64,000 bases of DNA, from positions 930,001-994,000 of the forward strand of contig JARKND010000004.1 in assembly GCA_029309925.1 (NCBI GenBank), read 5' to 3'. The translations under genes and the position numbers were made by a program. Below, piece by piece: positions 35,001 through 43,866 of the stretch. The first letter of the stretch is position 1, and each line of letters starts with the position of its first letter. The notes under the pieces are model-generated. The model searched no databases. It had not been told where the DNA came from and worked only from the letters and a program-made list of their open reading frames with translations. This DNA is from Fulvivirgaceae bacterium JP3-4 (GTDB lineage: Bacteria > Bacteroidota > Bacteroidia > Cytophagales > Cyclobacteriaceae).

Positions 35001-36542
35001 TTAAATGGCAAATTTGATACCCTGCGCTAACGGAAGCGACTCACCATAATTGATGGTATTGGTCTGCCGTCTCATATACACTTTCCAGGCATCCGATCCT
35101 GACTCTCGGCCCCCTCCTGTTTCCTTTTCTCCACCGAATGCGCCTCCTATTTCAGCGCCTGACGTGCCGATATTAACATTTGCTATGCCACAGTCGGAGC
35201 CTTCGGCAGAAAGGAACAATTCCATTTCGCGCATATTGTTGGTCATGATAGAAGATGACAATCCCTGCATGACACCGTTCTGCAGCTCAATCGCTTCCTG
35301 GATCGTTCTGTATTTAATGAGATATAAAATCGGTGCAAAGGTCTCCTGCTGAACAATGCTGAAAGAATTTTCGACTTCTGCGATCGCAGGCTTTACGTAA
35401 CACCCTGACTCATAACCTTTGCCTTCGAGTACTCCGCCTTTAATGAGAAGATCACCACCTTCCTTCTTAATTTTTCTTAGTGCATCTTCGTATGCCTTCA
35501 CAGCAAGTTTGTCAATGAGCGGACCTACGTGGTTGCCAGGATCAAGCGGATTCCCGATGGCGAGTTGCTGATACGCATTGACAAGGCGCTGCTTTACTTC
35601 CTCATATACATCTTCATGAACGATCAGTCTCCGCGTTGTTGTGCAGCGCTGGCCCGCGGTTCCAACTGCACCGAACAACGAACCACGGATTGCAATGTCA
35701 AGATTTGCGTTGGGTGTAATGATGATGGCATTGTTTCCGCCAAGCTCCAGCAGTGACCGGCCCAGTCTTTCACTAACCGTTTTTGCTACAGCTTTTCCCA
35801 TGCGCACAGAACCAGTCGCAGAGATCAACGGAATATTTGCATCCGCAGACAACCACTGTCCGACAGAGGCATCACCATTCACAAGACATGAAACGCCTTC
35901 AGGCACAGCCATTCTTTCAAAAACTTCATTCACAATATTCTGACACGCGATGCTGCAAAGAGGCGTTTTTTCTGATGGCTTCCAGATACAGGTGTCTCCA
36001 CAGACCCACGCAAGCATCGAATTCCACGACCACACCGCGACAGGAAAATTAAAGGCGGTGATGATACCCACTGGTCCGAGCGGATGCCATTGCTCATACA
36101 TCCGGTGAAGCGGACGCTCGGAGTGCATCGTCAGTCCATGAAGCTGTCTCGAAAGGCCAACTGCAAAATCACAGATGTCAATCATTTCCTGGACTTCACC
36201 TAGTCCTTCTGTGTACGACTTACCCATTTCATATGAAACAAGCTTACCGAGTGGTTCTTTATGCTTGCGAAGGGCTTCACCAACCTGGCGAACAACTTCA
36301 CCACGTTTCGGGGCAGGCCATTTTCTCCATTCCCTAAAACCCTCAACCGCTTTTGCTGCAACCTGCTGGTAAGTCTTCTCATCCGCCTGTGTTACCGAAC
36401 CGATGAGCCGACCATCTACCGGAGAAAAAGATTCAATTGTTTTGCCGGTGGACTTATACCATTTTCTTCCTGTAGAAACGCCTGGATTCTTCTTCCTGAC
36501 GCCAAGCTGCGAGAGGGCTTCCTGAATGCCGAAATTTTTCAT
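35001..36542 (-). CDS. ALDH7-type aldehyde dehydrogenase (aminoadipate semialdehyde type)
   Basis: A 513-residue NAD-dependent aldehyde dehydrogenase most similar in layout to the ALDH7 family, which oxidises alpha-aminoadipic semialdehyde (piperideine-6-carboxylate) in lysine breakdown. Visible are GPVGIITAFNFPVAVWSWN, the Glu block LLELGGNNAIIITPNA, catalytic Cys300 in GTAGQRCTTTRRL, and the C-terminal GGAFGGEKETGGGRESGSDAW typical of ALDH7. No lysine-catabolism gene is adjacent, so substrate assignment is by family only. It sits alone on the minus strand. Confidence 0.88.
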   Translation of the reverse strand: MKNFGIQEALSQLGVRKKNPGVSTGRKWYKSTGKTIESFSPVDGRLIGSVTQADEKTYQQVAAKAVEGFREWRKWPAPKRGEVVRQVGEALRKHKEPLGKLVSYEMGKSYTEGLGEVQEMIDICDFAVGLSRQLHGLTMHSERPLHRMYEQWHPLGPVGIITAFNFPVAVWSWNSMLAWVCGDTCIWKPSEKTPLCSIACQNIVNEVFERMAVPEGVSCLVNGDASVGQWLSADANIPLISATGSVRMGKAVAKTVSERLGRSLLELGGNNAIIITPNANLDIAIRGSLFGAVGTAGQRCTTTRRLIVHEDVYEEVKQRLVNAYQQLAIGNPLDPGNHVGPLIDKLAVKAYEDALRKIKKEGGDLLIKGGVLEGKGYESGCYVKPAIAEVENSFSIVQQETFAPILYLIKYRTIQEAIELQNGVMQGLSSSIMTNNMREMELFLSAEGSDCGIANVNIGTSGAEIGGAFGGEKETGGGRESGSDAWKVYMRRQTNTINYGESLPLAQGIKFAI

Positions 36543-36738
36543 GATTGGATTTTCTGTGGGGCAAATGTATAGAAAACCTGCGAGCTTTGAACCACATGAC
36601 TGTGATTGTGAAATCGTGGAAAAAAAAGAAAATCCCCAATGAAAACCAGGCTTTGCTAGTTACCTGCCACCTACAACTTGCAACGCGACCTTGATTATCA
36701 AAAAAGAATGACGCAGAAAAATTAGTTTAAAAGAAGCC

Positions 36739-38172
36739 TCACCACTCCACCCCATACGTCCCTTTTTGCCCATCCGGGTAATAGCCTTCGAGCAGAATGC
36801 CCCCTTTTTTATAGCTGAGAATCCTGTTGAGATCTTCAACGTTGTCGACAGGGACTTTATCAATGAAGCCGATGATGAATCCCTCACGCATGCCGGACTC
36901 TCTCCATTTGCCTTTTTTAAGTTCTTTCACTTTCACTCCGCCCTCGAGAAGGAGCTTTGCCAATTCACGATAAGTGACATTTTCAAATTCGGCACCGCCA
37001 ATTTTAAATTCGACCGGCCTGCGCTGCATCGCTTCATTTCCTTCGGTGTTCTTGAGTTTAGCCTTCACTGTTTTCTTCTCTTCGCCACGAATGTACTGCA
37101 CTGTGATTTGTGTGCCCGGGCGATGACGAGCAACCCATTCCTGTAACTCGGAAATTGAATTCACCTGATGATCGTCAATCGCAATAATCACATCACCCTT
37201 CAGCATTCCGGCTTCAAGTGCTGCGCTTCCTTCATTCACTTCGTTAACAAGAATTCCCTGGCTTACCGGAAGCTTCAGCATTTCCGCCACGCCTGCAGTC
37301 ACGTCAATGATGCCGATCCCTAAAAATCCACGCTGCACCTCACCAAACTCAAGCAGATCGTCCATCACTTTTTTAACAAGCGATACGGGGATGGCAAACG
37401 AGTATCCCTGGTACTGCCCCGATGATGTTGCAATCGCAGTATTCACTCCGATGAGTTCTCCTTTAAGGTTGATCAGAGCACCGCCCGAATTGCCTGGATT
37501 CACTGCTGCGTCTGTTTGAATAAACGATTCAACCTGGAACTGATTCTGATCACGCAGTATGCCGATATTACGCGCTTTGGCACTCACGATGCCGGCCGTT
37601 ACCGTAGAGTTGAGATCAAAAGGATTTCCAATCGCAAGGACCCATTCGCCCGGGCGCACACGATCTGAATCACCGTAGCGCACAAACGGAAGACTCTTCG
37701 CTTTAATCTTTAACAATGCAAGGTCAGTGTGCGCATCGGTGCCGACAATCTTTGCATAAAAACGCTGATTGTTGTTCATCACCACTTCGATGTTTGTCGC
37801 GTCTTCAATGACATGATTGTTGGTCACGATGTATCCGTCATCGGAGATAATTACACCTGAGCCTGACGAATGCGACTGGCGCTCGTAGCCGAGCAAAGGA
37901 TTGACACTAAAATTTCCCGGGCCATACGCGGTACGGATGTGAACAACTGCGGAAGTTACATTTTTCGCAGCCGCAAGAAAGTCAAGGCCCTGCGGCACGT
38001 GATAGGTTGTATCAAGGGCATTTGAAGCAAGCACCATTTGCTGTCGCTCGCTGATCGAGTTGTAGGGTGACGGCTCAACGTTCAGATACTTAATCGTGAA
38101 AACCGAACCAAGAACTCCCCCAAGACACGCTACGATCACCAGGAGAATGAGAAAATAGAATGAGCGCTTCAT
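36739..38172 (-). CDS. HtrA/DegP family serine protease, membrane-anchored
   Basis: A 477-residue periplasmic protease/chaperone. The N-terminal hydrophobic segment (about 4-24) is a signal anchor or signal peptide. The catalytic triad is His120 (TNNHVIED), Asp150 (HTDLALLK) and Ser229 (NPGNSGGALINLKGELIGVNTA). A first PDZ domain follows (about 270-360, GFLGIGIIDV ... GSAALEAGMLKGDVIIAIDD). A second, divergent PDZ is near 390-477 with GFIIGFIDKVPVDNVEDLNRIL. It lies downstream of hsp20, but a strong terminator separates them. Both are protein quality-control genes. Confidence 0.95.
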   Translation of the reverse strand: MKRSFYFLILLVIVACLGGVLGSVFTIKYLNVEPSPYNSISERQQMVLASNALDTTYHVPQGLDFLAAAKNVTSAVVHIRTAYGPGNFSVNPLLGYERQSHSSGSGVIISDDGYIVTNNHVIEDATNIEVVMNNNQRFYAKIVGTDAHTDLALLKIKAKSLPFVRYGDSDRVRPGEWVLAIGNPFDLNSTVTAGIVSAKARNIGILRDQNQFQVESFIQTDAAVNPGNSGGALINLKGELIGVNTAIATSSGQYQGYSFAIPVSLVKKVMDDLLEFGEVQRGFLGIGIIDVTAGVAEMLKLPVSQGILVNEVNEGSAALEAGMLKGDVIIAIDDHQVNSISELQEWVARHRPGTQITVQYIRGEEKKTVKAKLKNTEGNEAMQRRPVEFKIGGAEFENVTYRELAKLLLEGGVKVKELKKGKWRESGMREGFIIGFIDKVPVDNVEDLNRILSYKKGGILLEGYYPDGQKGTYGVEW

Positions 38173-38236
38173 ATCGATCCCTTTAGAATGAAAGTTACCT
38201 TTTTTCCTGAAAAAGGTCTTGCCATGAAAAATAAAA

Positions 38237-38265
38237 AAAGGCGCTCCCCCCTTGAGAACGCCTTT
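38237..38265 (-). terminator. Terminator of hsp20
   Basis: On the minus strand AAAGGCG pairs with CGCCTTT, extended by an inner CTC/GAG pair, and is followed by TTTTATTTTT. It lies 43 bases past the hsp20 stop. Confidence 0.8.
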
Positions 38266-38307
38266 ACTAACCTGTCTGCTGGTGAAGCAGACCCTAAACC
38301 CCTAAAC

Positions 38308-38748
38308 TTAATTCACCTTGATTGTTGTCTTCAATGTTTTCTTCTCGTCTTTAGGAATAACGAGTTCGAGGATACCGTTATTGTATTTCGCAGCAATCTT
38401 TGCAACGTCTACGTTTTCCGGCATTGAGAAAGAACGGCTGAACGTTCCGTACTGTGTTTCGATCGAACGGAAGTTATTACTTTCCTTTTCTGCTGTGAAC
38501 TTACGCTCACCGCTGATGGTGAGGAAATTGTCGTTCAGATCGATTTTGAAATCTTCTTTGTTCATTCCCGGAACAGCTACATGAATTTCGAATGCCTTCT
38601 CAGTCTCGATAATGTCGACCTTTGGGACGAACGAATAAGCTGATCCGCCCTGACGGCTAAGCGACTCATTGAAAAACTTGTCAATGAGATTGCTGAATGT
38701 TGTTGGTACAAAGTCATTCAGTGTAGAGTTATAACGTACGATGCTCAT
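38308..38748 (-). CDS. Hsp20/alpha-crystallin small heat-shock protein
   Basis: A 146-residue ATP-independent holdase that binds unfolding proteins. The N-terminal arm (MSIVRYNSTLNDFVPTTFSN) precedes the alpha-crystallin domain (about 42-140) with FEIHVAVPGMNKEDFKIDLN, LTISGERKFTAE and the GILELVIPK motif that carries the dimer groove-binding strand. Length is normal. The 300 bases upstream include no recognisable CIRCE or HrcA site. Confidence 0.95.
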   Translation of the reverse strand: MSIVRYNSTLNDFVPTTFSNLIDKFFNESLSRQGGSAYSFVPKVDIIETEKAFEIHVAVPGMNKEDFKIDLNDNFLTISGERKFTAEKESNNFRSIETQYGTFSRSFSMPENVDVAKIAAKYNNGILELVIPKDEKKTLKTTIKVN

Positions 38749-39048
38749 AGTATTTGATTTTACAGTTTTTTGATCTTTTCGATTACGCTAAGCCTATAAG
38801 GGAAAAATGTGCCGGGGGAATTTTTTCAGACAATATGACCTGAACCAGTCAATTTCAATTGGTTTTTAAGACATTATGACACTAATTGGAGGGTGACACT
38901 TGAAAAAATGACTGGGAGAGGGTAATGGAGGATGGGTTATGGCGCCATGGCTTTGCGGCAAATGGCCGAACTTACGCGTTCCTATTATCATTTAAAGCAA
39001 GAGGCCCGAACAGCGTGCATCGAGATGGCAGCGTGGCGGAGCCGAGCT
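38749..39048. other. 300-base gene-free region upstream of hsp20
   Basis: This is the gap between the end of the LolE-like permease gene and the start of hsp20 (both minus). It should hold the hsp20 promoter, but no clear TAnnTTTG element is seen. Small features are CAATTGG/AATTGG half-sites near 38859-38890 and the GGCGCC palindrome near 38941. A 62-codon open frame at 38932 has no family features and I do not call it. Confidence 0.5.
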
Positions 39049-40269
39049 TTAATCGAACTTGATAGCCTTGATCGGACTGATCCGCGAGATGATCATGGTG
39101 GGAAGCAGCAGTACGAGTGAAACGATGACGAAAATGAGAACATTCAACAGCACAACGATTTCCCAGTTCCAACTGATCGGAACGAAATCCATATAGTAAT
39201 CGTGAGCGTTGAGTTTGATTAGCTTCAAACGGTACTGCACGTAACATAGGCCGAGCCCCAGAATATTGCCAAGCAGTAATCCTTTCACTACCAGGTTCAC
39301 GCCACTGTAAACGAAGATCGAGCGGACCAGCCCGTTGCTCGCTCCAACCGCCTTGAGCATCCCGATCATTTGTGTTCGCTCCATCACAAGAATGAGTACG
39401 ATTGACACCATGTTCACACAGACGACAAACAGAATAATCCCCAGCAGAATGTTTACCTGGCGACTTAACAGCTGAAGCCATTCGAAAATCTGCATATAAC
39501 GCTCGCTGATCGGCTGCACGTTCAGGTCATAATCCATCATTTCTCCTATTTCAACACTGGCTTCCTCTTGCAAATCAGGATTCTTCAGAAAAACCTCTAA
39601 CCCACCAGCAACAGAATCGGGCCAGTCGTTCAGACGCTGAATCATTCGTAGATCACCGATCACCACGCGGCTGTCGAAATATTCAGAGAGGTTTGTCTCA
39701 TAAATTCCGCTGACGGTAAGCCTGCGGAAGCGTGGTGGGTTCTGAAAAAAGTGAACGAGCAGTTCATCACCAACATTAGCCTGTATCTTCTGGGCGATAA
39801 CCTTGCTGATCACGATGTCGTTCGAATAGCCCGAGTCGGGAAATGAAACAAATTTGCCCGCAACCATATTCTGCTGAAATGATTGCTGGTCGAACCGCCT
39901 GCTTACACCCTTGATGAAGAAACCGTAAACCTCATTGTCAGTTTTAATCAGCGCGGTCTTGTGGGCATACTCCTGCACGTGTTTTACCGATGGAAAACTG
40001 GACGGGTTATTGTACAGTTCGATATTGATATCCATCGCCTGTTCTTCCTGTGAGTTATTCATGGAAAACTTTGTGACGAGGATGTGACTGCTGAAGCTGT
40101 AGATCTTGTTCTTGATGGTTTCCTGGAAGCCTTTCATGATCAGGAACGAGACGATCGATGCAGCAAGCCCGATGGCGATACTAGCGATGGCAATCGTATG
40201 GATGATGGACGAAAATCCTTCTTGCTGACGTTTCGTTATTCGCCTGGAAATGAAATAGGATAGATTCAA
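39049..40269 (-). CDS. LolE/LolC-like FtsX-type ABC permease
   Basis: A 406-residue inner-membrane permease of the lipoprotein-releasing group. The opening MNLSYFISRRITKRQQEGFS is followed by helix 1 (about 27-48), a large periplasmic MacB-like core (50-270) and three C-terminal helices. Between them is the FtsX signature MERTQMIGMLKAVGASNGLVR. The size and the single four-helix set fit LolC/LolE rather than the 800-residue permease at 10901. In this lineage one such protein may form a homodimer with a LolD ATPase, which is not in the window. Confidence 0.88.
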   Translation of the reverse strand: MNLSYFISRRITKRQQEGFSSIIHTIAIASIAIGLAASIVSFLIMKGFQETIKNKIYSFSSHILVTKFSMNNSQEEQAMDINIELYNNPSSFPSVKHVQEYAHKTALIKTDNEVYGFFIKGVSRRFDQQSFQQNMVAGKFVSFPDSGYSNDIVISKVIAQKIQANVGDELLVHFFQNPPRFRRLTVSGIYETNLSEYFDSRVVIGDLRMIQRLNDWPDSVAGGLEVFLKNPDLQEEASVEIGEMMDYDLNVQPISERYMQIFEWLQLLSRQVNILLGIILFVVCVNMVSIVLILVMERTQMIGMLKAVGASNGLVRSIFVYSGVNLVVKGLLLGNILGLGLCYVQYRLKLIKLNAHDYYMDFVPISWNWEIVVLLNVLIFVIVSLVLLLPTMIISRISPIKAIKFD

Positions 40270-40319
40270 ATTTTCTTATTTTTCGACCGCACAATGATAC
40301 GTAAAGGCTGTTTGTAAAT

Positions 40320-41519
40320 ATGCGAAAAATAAATTTAGTCGTGGCGCTGTTGCTGGCAATTGCATCCGTTCAGTGCGGTAGTCACCCTCCTTCTGCTCCA
40401 TCAACATCCACCACGACCGGTACGAGTGTTGAGCAATTACAGGTTGGAGCTGAACAATTCGAACGCTATCTGCCCTTGCTTAAAGGCAAGTCTGTCGGTC
40501 TGGTGGTAAACCATACAGCAATGGTTGGTAAATCACATCTCGCGGACACGCTTCGCGCGCAGGGAATCAATGTGAAGAAAGTTTTTGCACCGGAACATGG
40601 GTTTCGTGGATCGGCTGCTGACGGTGAAACAGTAAAAGATGGCATTGACACAAAAACGGGCTTACCAATTGTTTCACTGTATGGTGCCAATAAAAAGCCT
40701 ACGCCCGAACAGATTGCCGACCTGGATGTTTTGATCTTCGACATACAGGATGTTGGCGTTCGCTTCTACACGTTCATCAGCACGTTGCATTATGTGATGG
40801 AAGCTGCGGCAGAAAACGGAAAGAAAGTGATCGTACTCGATCGCCCTAATCCCAACGGTGACTACATCGATGGGCCAATTCTGGACCCTGCTGTGAAGTC
40901 GTTTGTCGGAATGCATCCGATTCCAATCGTTCATGGCTTGACGGTTGGAGAACTCGCGAAGATGATCAACGGAGAGAAGTGGCTCGACAAGGGGCTAACG
41001 TGCGGTTTGGAAGTCATCACATTGAAGAACTGGAAACACACCGATCCATATTCATTGCCTTTGCGCCCGTCACCAAACCTTCCTAATGATCAGTCAATTC
41101 AGTTGTATCCCACACTCGGCTTGTTTGAAGGAACAGTGATCAGCATGGGGCGCGGCACACAAATTCCTTTTCTCGTGATTGGCAATCCGGAATTCACAGA
41201 CCTGTCATTCCAATTTACACCTGCTGACATTCCGGGAATGGCCAACAATCCTCCACACGAAGGAAAAGTTTGTTATGGCATTGATCTGAGAAATGTTTCG
41301 GTTCCGAATAAAATCGAGTTGAAGTACATCCTCGACTTTTACAAGAAGTATTCTGACAAGGATAAATTCTTTACAAAATCGTTTACGATTCTTGCGGGCA
41401 CTACAACACTTCAGCAGCAAATCAAAGATGGCTTGACAGAAGATCAGATTCGTGCGAGCTGGAAGGATGGATTGGAAAAATATTCGGTGATGAGGAAGAA
41501 GTACTTGTTGTATGATTAA
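40320..41519 (+). CDS. namZ: DUF1343 exo-beta-N-acetylmuramidase (NamZ-like) lipoprotein
   Basis: A 399-residue lipoprotein with signal peptide and lipobox SVQC-G (Cys19), then a Ser/Thr/Pro-rich linker to about residue 40. The body carries the DUF1343 blocks VVNHTAMVGKSHLADTLRAQ, VFAPEHGFRG, FDIQDVGVRFYTFISTLHY, DRPNPNG and RPSPNLPNDQSIQLYPTLG. DUF1343 members characterised as NamZ (glycoside hydrolase family 171) release N-acetylmuramic acid from the non-reducing end of muropeptides. Here it would act in peptidoglycan recycling at the envelope. No other muropeptide recycling gene is adjacent. Confidence 0.9.
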   Translation: MRKINLVVALLLAIASVQCGSHPPSAPSTSTTTGTSVEQLQVGAEQFERYLPLLKGKSVGLVVNHTAMVGKSHLADTLRAQGINVKKVFAPEHGFRGSAADGETVKDGIDTKTGLPIVSLYGANKKPTPEQIADLDVLIFDIQDVGVRFYTFISTLHYVMEAAAENGKKVIVLDRPNPNGDYIDGPILDPAVKSFVGMHPIPIVHGLTVGELAKMINGEKWLDKGLTCGLEVITLKNWKHTDPYSLPLRPSPNLPNDQSIQLYPTLGLFEGTVISMGRGTQIPFLVIGNPEFTDLSFQFTPADIPGMANNPPHEGKVCYGIDLRNVSVPNKIELKYILDFYKKYSDKDKFFTKSFTILAGTTTLQQQIKDGLTEDQIRASWKDGLEKYSVMRKKYLLYD

Positions 41520-41561
41520 AGTGTTCCCAATAATGGGAGTAAGAACATTGAAAAGAAATCG

Positions 41562-41571
41562 GTAAATTTAC
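41562..41571 (+). promoter_or_regulatory. Palindrome ahead of the toxin-antitoxin pair
   Basis: GTAAATTTAC is a perfect 10-base palindrome 18 bases before the antitoxin ATG. A second imperfect palindrome, CCCAATAATGGG, lies at 41526-41537. They are possible operators for autoregulation, by analogy with other type II modules. Confidence 0.35.
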
Positions 41572-41589
41572 TAAGTCAAACACCATTCA

Positions 41590-41769
41590 ATGGCCGTCAA
41601 AATTTCTAAAAAGGATCAATCAAAAAATCCCGGCAAGGGAAATAAATCACCTGCAAAGCGTCCAAAGAAAAAGAAGTCACTTCGAGATTTCTATGGAGCG
41701 TTGAAAGATATTTATTCCGACATCGATTGGGTAGCCTATCAAAGAAAATTACGGGATGAGCAGTACTAA
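41590..41769 (+). CDS. Small basic antitoxin of a PIN-type toxin-antitoxin module
   Basis: A 59-residue protein starting at the ATG at 41590, MAVKISKKDQSKNPGKG. The N-terminal half is a low-complexity Lys/Pro/Ser/Gly tail (SPAKRPKKKKS). The C-terminal half SLRDFYGALKDIYSDIDW with VAYQRKLRDEQY looks like a toxin-wrapping helix pair with a buried Trp, as in other VapB-like proteins. It has no visible ribbon-helix-helix or AbrB domain. The stop overlaps the PIN gene by 14 bases, the usual antitoxin-first layout. Function is inferred from position, size and overlap. Confidence 0.75.
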   Translation: MAVKISKKDQSKNPGKGNKSPAKRPKKKKSLRDFYGALKDIYSDIDWVAYQRKLRDEQY

Positions 41770-42115
41770 GTACGTGGCGGACACGAACGCATTCCTGATG
41801 TTGCCGGCCTCCATCAAATCGCAAATCGATAGTCATTGGTACTTCCATTTTATTACTGAAATAGAATTACTTGGAAAACCAGGAATAACAGCAAGAGAAG
41901 TCGGAAGTATTAAAGGCCTTCTCAAGATTTGTACAAAAATTCGACACAATGAATCGATAGGCCTGCTGGCAATATCCTTGCGCCAAAGGTTCAGACTCAA
42001 GGTTGCGGATGCACTGATTGCTGCGACAGCAATTTATTCTGAAGTCCCGCTATTAACATACGATAGAGACTTTGCTCGTATTGCCAGGTTAAATGTTGTA
42101 TTGTTAGAAATGTGA
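41756..42115 (+). CDS. PIN-domain ribonuclease toxin (VapC-like)
   Basis: A 119-residue single PIN domain, a metal-dependent ribonuclease fold. The acidic site is visible as Asp9 (YVADTNAF), Glu35/Glu37 (FITEIELLG), Asp85 (KVADALIAATA) and Asp103/Asp105 (TYDRDFARI). These match VapC-type toxins that cleave tRNA, rRNA or mRNA. The start ATG lies inside the antitoxin gene, overlapping by 14 bases in another frame. The nth gene follows after 9 bases but is unrelated in function. Confidence 0.88.
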   Translation: MSSTKYVADTNAFLMLPASIKSQIDSHWYFHFITEIELLGKPGITAREVGSIKGLLKICTKIRHNESIGLLAISLRQRFRLKVADALIAATAIYSEVPLLTYDRDFARIARLNVVLLEM

Positions 42116-42124
42116 TCTCACCAG

Positions 42125-42766
42125 ATGGCCGTCTCGAAACAGGAAAAAGTTAATGAGATTCTTTCAATTCTGGATAAATATTATCCCAATCCACAGGTTC
42201 CGCTAGATCACAAAGATCCCTACACGCTGTTGATTGCCGTACTTCTTTCAGCACAATGCACCGATGTAAGAGTCAACCAGACGACCCCACATCTTTTTAG
42301 ACGCGCGGATAATCCTTATGACATGGTGAAAATGAGTGTCGAAGAAATTCGCGAGATCATAAAACCATGTGGACTTTCACCGATGAAATCGAAAGGGATT
42401 TACGGCCTGTCGAAAATCCTGATCGAAAAATACAACGGTGAAGTCCCTAACACATTTGAACAACTCGAGGAGCTGCCGGGTGTTGGCCACAAGACAGCTT
42501 CTGTAGTGATGACACAATGCTTTGGCCTGCCCGCATTTCCGGTTGACACACACATCCACCGACTTGCCTATCGGTGGGGACTGACCAATGGAAAAAGTGT
42601 TGAGCAAACCGAACGCGATCTGAAAAGACTTATTCCACAGGAGAAGTGGGATAAGGCACATTTACAGATTATCTATTTCGGAAGAGAATATTGTCCTGCG
42701 CGCGGTCACGTCTGGGAAACGTGCCCTATCTGCTCCAAATACATGCGCAAAGATCTGCGTGATTAA
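42125..42766 (+). CDS. nth: Endonuclease III-like DNA glycosylase with an atypical C-terminal cysteine set
   Basis: A 213-residue base-excision repair glycosylase/AP lyase that removes oxidised pyrimidines. The helix-hairpin-helix is LPGVGHKTASVVM with catalytic Lys123, and the essential Asp141 is in FPVDTHIHRLAYR. The C-terminal iron-sulfur loop is odd. Canonical Nth has C-X6-C-X2-C-X5-C, but here only Cys190, Cys200 and Cys203 (C-X9-C-X2-C) occur and none follows. The 4Fe-4S cluster may be lost or bound differently. The gene begins 9 bases after the PIN toxin. Confidence 0.92.
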   Translation: MAVSKQEKVNEILSILDKYYPNPQVPLDHKDPYTLLIAVLLSAQCTDVRVNQTTPHLFRRADNPYDMVKMSVEEIREIIKPCGLSPMKSKGIYGLSKILIEKYNGEVPNTFEQLEELPGVGHKTASVVMTQCFGLPAFPVDTHIHRLAYRWGLTNGKSVEQTERDLKRLIPQEKWDKAHLQIIYFGREYCPARGHVWETCPICSKYMRKDLRD

Positions 42767-42907
42767 GCCAAGGCAAATACTTCATCAAATGCCATAGAAC
42801 ACATTCAAACGAGAAAGGTTGTCGAACCAAAAAGCATAATCGTTGGTCTCCCGAGCGCCTCCTTGAGGTTGATTGTCATAAAGTAAACTCAACGGCACCG
42901 ACCGTAC

Positions 42908-43531
42908 CTAATGACTATCGGAAGCTGAGATTGATTTCTTATAAAAATTATAAAACAATGCGGGGAGGAAACCAAAGATAAATACGATACCACCGGCCCA
43001 AAGAACTTCATCAGCTCCGGGCATGTGCATCAGCCTTGCGAGAAACGCAATACCGATAAGAATAGCGCTCAGCATTCCAAATGTCATCTTAAGTTTTTCA
43101 GCCATAGGCTTTTTGTTCCCTTTGAAATAAGTTACAGCCAGTAAAGGAAGGAACAGCAAAAGAAATGCAGCAGCCCCAAGTCCGAAGAAAGGATTTCCAA
43201 CGCCAGGATACTGAAGGGCTTTTAACAGCCATCCAAAGCTCATCGACATGCTTGCCAGCGACCCGATAATGAATGTTAATTTTCTCATGTTGATCATAAT
43301 TTTTCTGTCTAACAGAAAGAAAGTCTGTTGCTGTATATAGCTGAGGCCGTGCGGTGCCAGCTCATACACCGCCTGCCGCAGCGACTCCTCAAATTGCTTT
43401 CCCTGACTCATGAAATGTTCAACTTCACAACACAGATGGTCTACAATGTCATCTTTCAGGGTCGGAAGCGTTACCTTATTCTGCGTAACGAAACGCTGGA
43501 TAATCTCGATTTGATCAGGTGTCAATTTCAT
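42908..43531 (-). CDS. PadR-associated membrane protein of unknown function
   Basis: A 207-residue protein. The N-terminal 75 residues are soluble and helical (MKLTPDQIEIIQRFVTQNKV, then DDIVDHLCCEVEHFM), resembling the DUF1700/DUF1048-like regions that accompany PadR regulators. Four membrane helices follow (about 84-104, 113-134, 148-165, 172-195). It starts with a 4-base overlap with the PadR gene, so the two are translationally coupled and probably form a sensory or regulatory pair. Function is unknown. Confidence 0.8.
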   Translation of the reverse strand: MKLTPDQIEIIQRFVTQNKVTLPTLKDDIVDHLCCEVEHFMSQGKQFEESLRQAVYELAPHGLSYIQQQTFFLLDRKIMINMRKLTFIIGSLASMSMSFGWLLKALQYPGVGNPFFGLGAAAFLLLFLPLLAVTYFKGNKKPMAEKLKMTFGMLSAILIGIAFLARLMHMPGADEVLWAGGIVFIFGFLPALFYNFYKKSISASDSH

Positions 43532-43866
43532 CTCACAGCTACTTCTGGGAAAACAATTTTGTTAATGGTTGCGATAAAATCTTTCAACTCCTCAACATAT
43601 ATCGCCTTCCGCTTGTGACCTTGCTTTGTCAGGTAATAGTATTTCCGGATCCTGCCTCCCACTTCCTCCTCCTTGAATGACAGCAAACCATCACTCGTCA
43701 TCTTTTGCAACGCAGGATACAGGCTTCCATCCTTCAGCAAAATTTTTCCGCCCGAGAGATCCTTTACCTTCATCGTCATCTCATAGCCATACATGCGCTC
43801 CTGCTCCGACAACAATTGCAAAATGATGGCCGATAACGTGCCCTTCAACAGTTCCTTCGAATACAT
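43528..43866 (-). CDS. PadR family transcriptional repressor
   Basis: A 112-residue winged-helix regulator. I start at the ATG at 43866 (MYSKELLKGTLSAIILQLLS); upstream in-frame ATGs at 43881 and 43914 add unconserved residues. The PadR core reads MYGYEMTMKVKDLSGGKILL, DGSLYPALQKMTSDGLLSF and GGRIRKYYYLTKQGHK. PadR proteins repress nearby genes and are released by ligands or membrane stress. It overlaps the membrane-protein gene by 4 bases. The upstream DNA has ATATATCATAATTCTATG with a GATATATC palindrome, a possible operator. Confidence 0.9.
   Translation of the reverse strand: MYSKELLKGTLSAIILQLLSEQERMYGYEMTMKVKDLSGGKILLKDGSLYPALQKMTSDGLLSFKEEEVGGRIRKYYYLTKQGHKRKAIYVEELKDFIATINKIVFPEVAVR

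Noticed and set aside
38938-38958. TGGCGCCATGGCTTTGC as a sigma-54 promoter
   Set aside because: The GG and GC doublets have the wrong spacing and no gene starts downstream on that strand.
38932-39120. 62-codon plus-strand frame before hsp20
   Set aside because: It runs into the end of the permease gene on the other strand and has no recognisable features.
42788-42907. In-frame continuation after the stop of the PadR-associated membrane gene as a lost exon or barrel remnant
   Set aside because: About 40 sense codons follow the TAG in frame, but this length is not rare by chance and no family similarity is clear.
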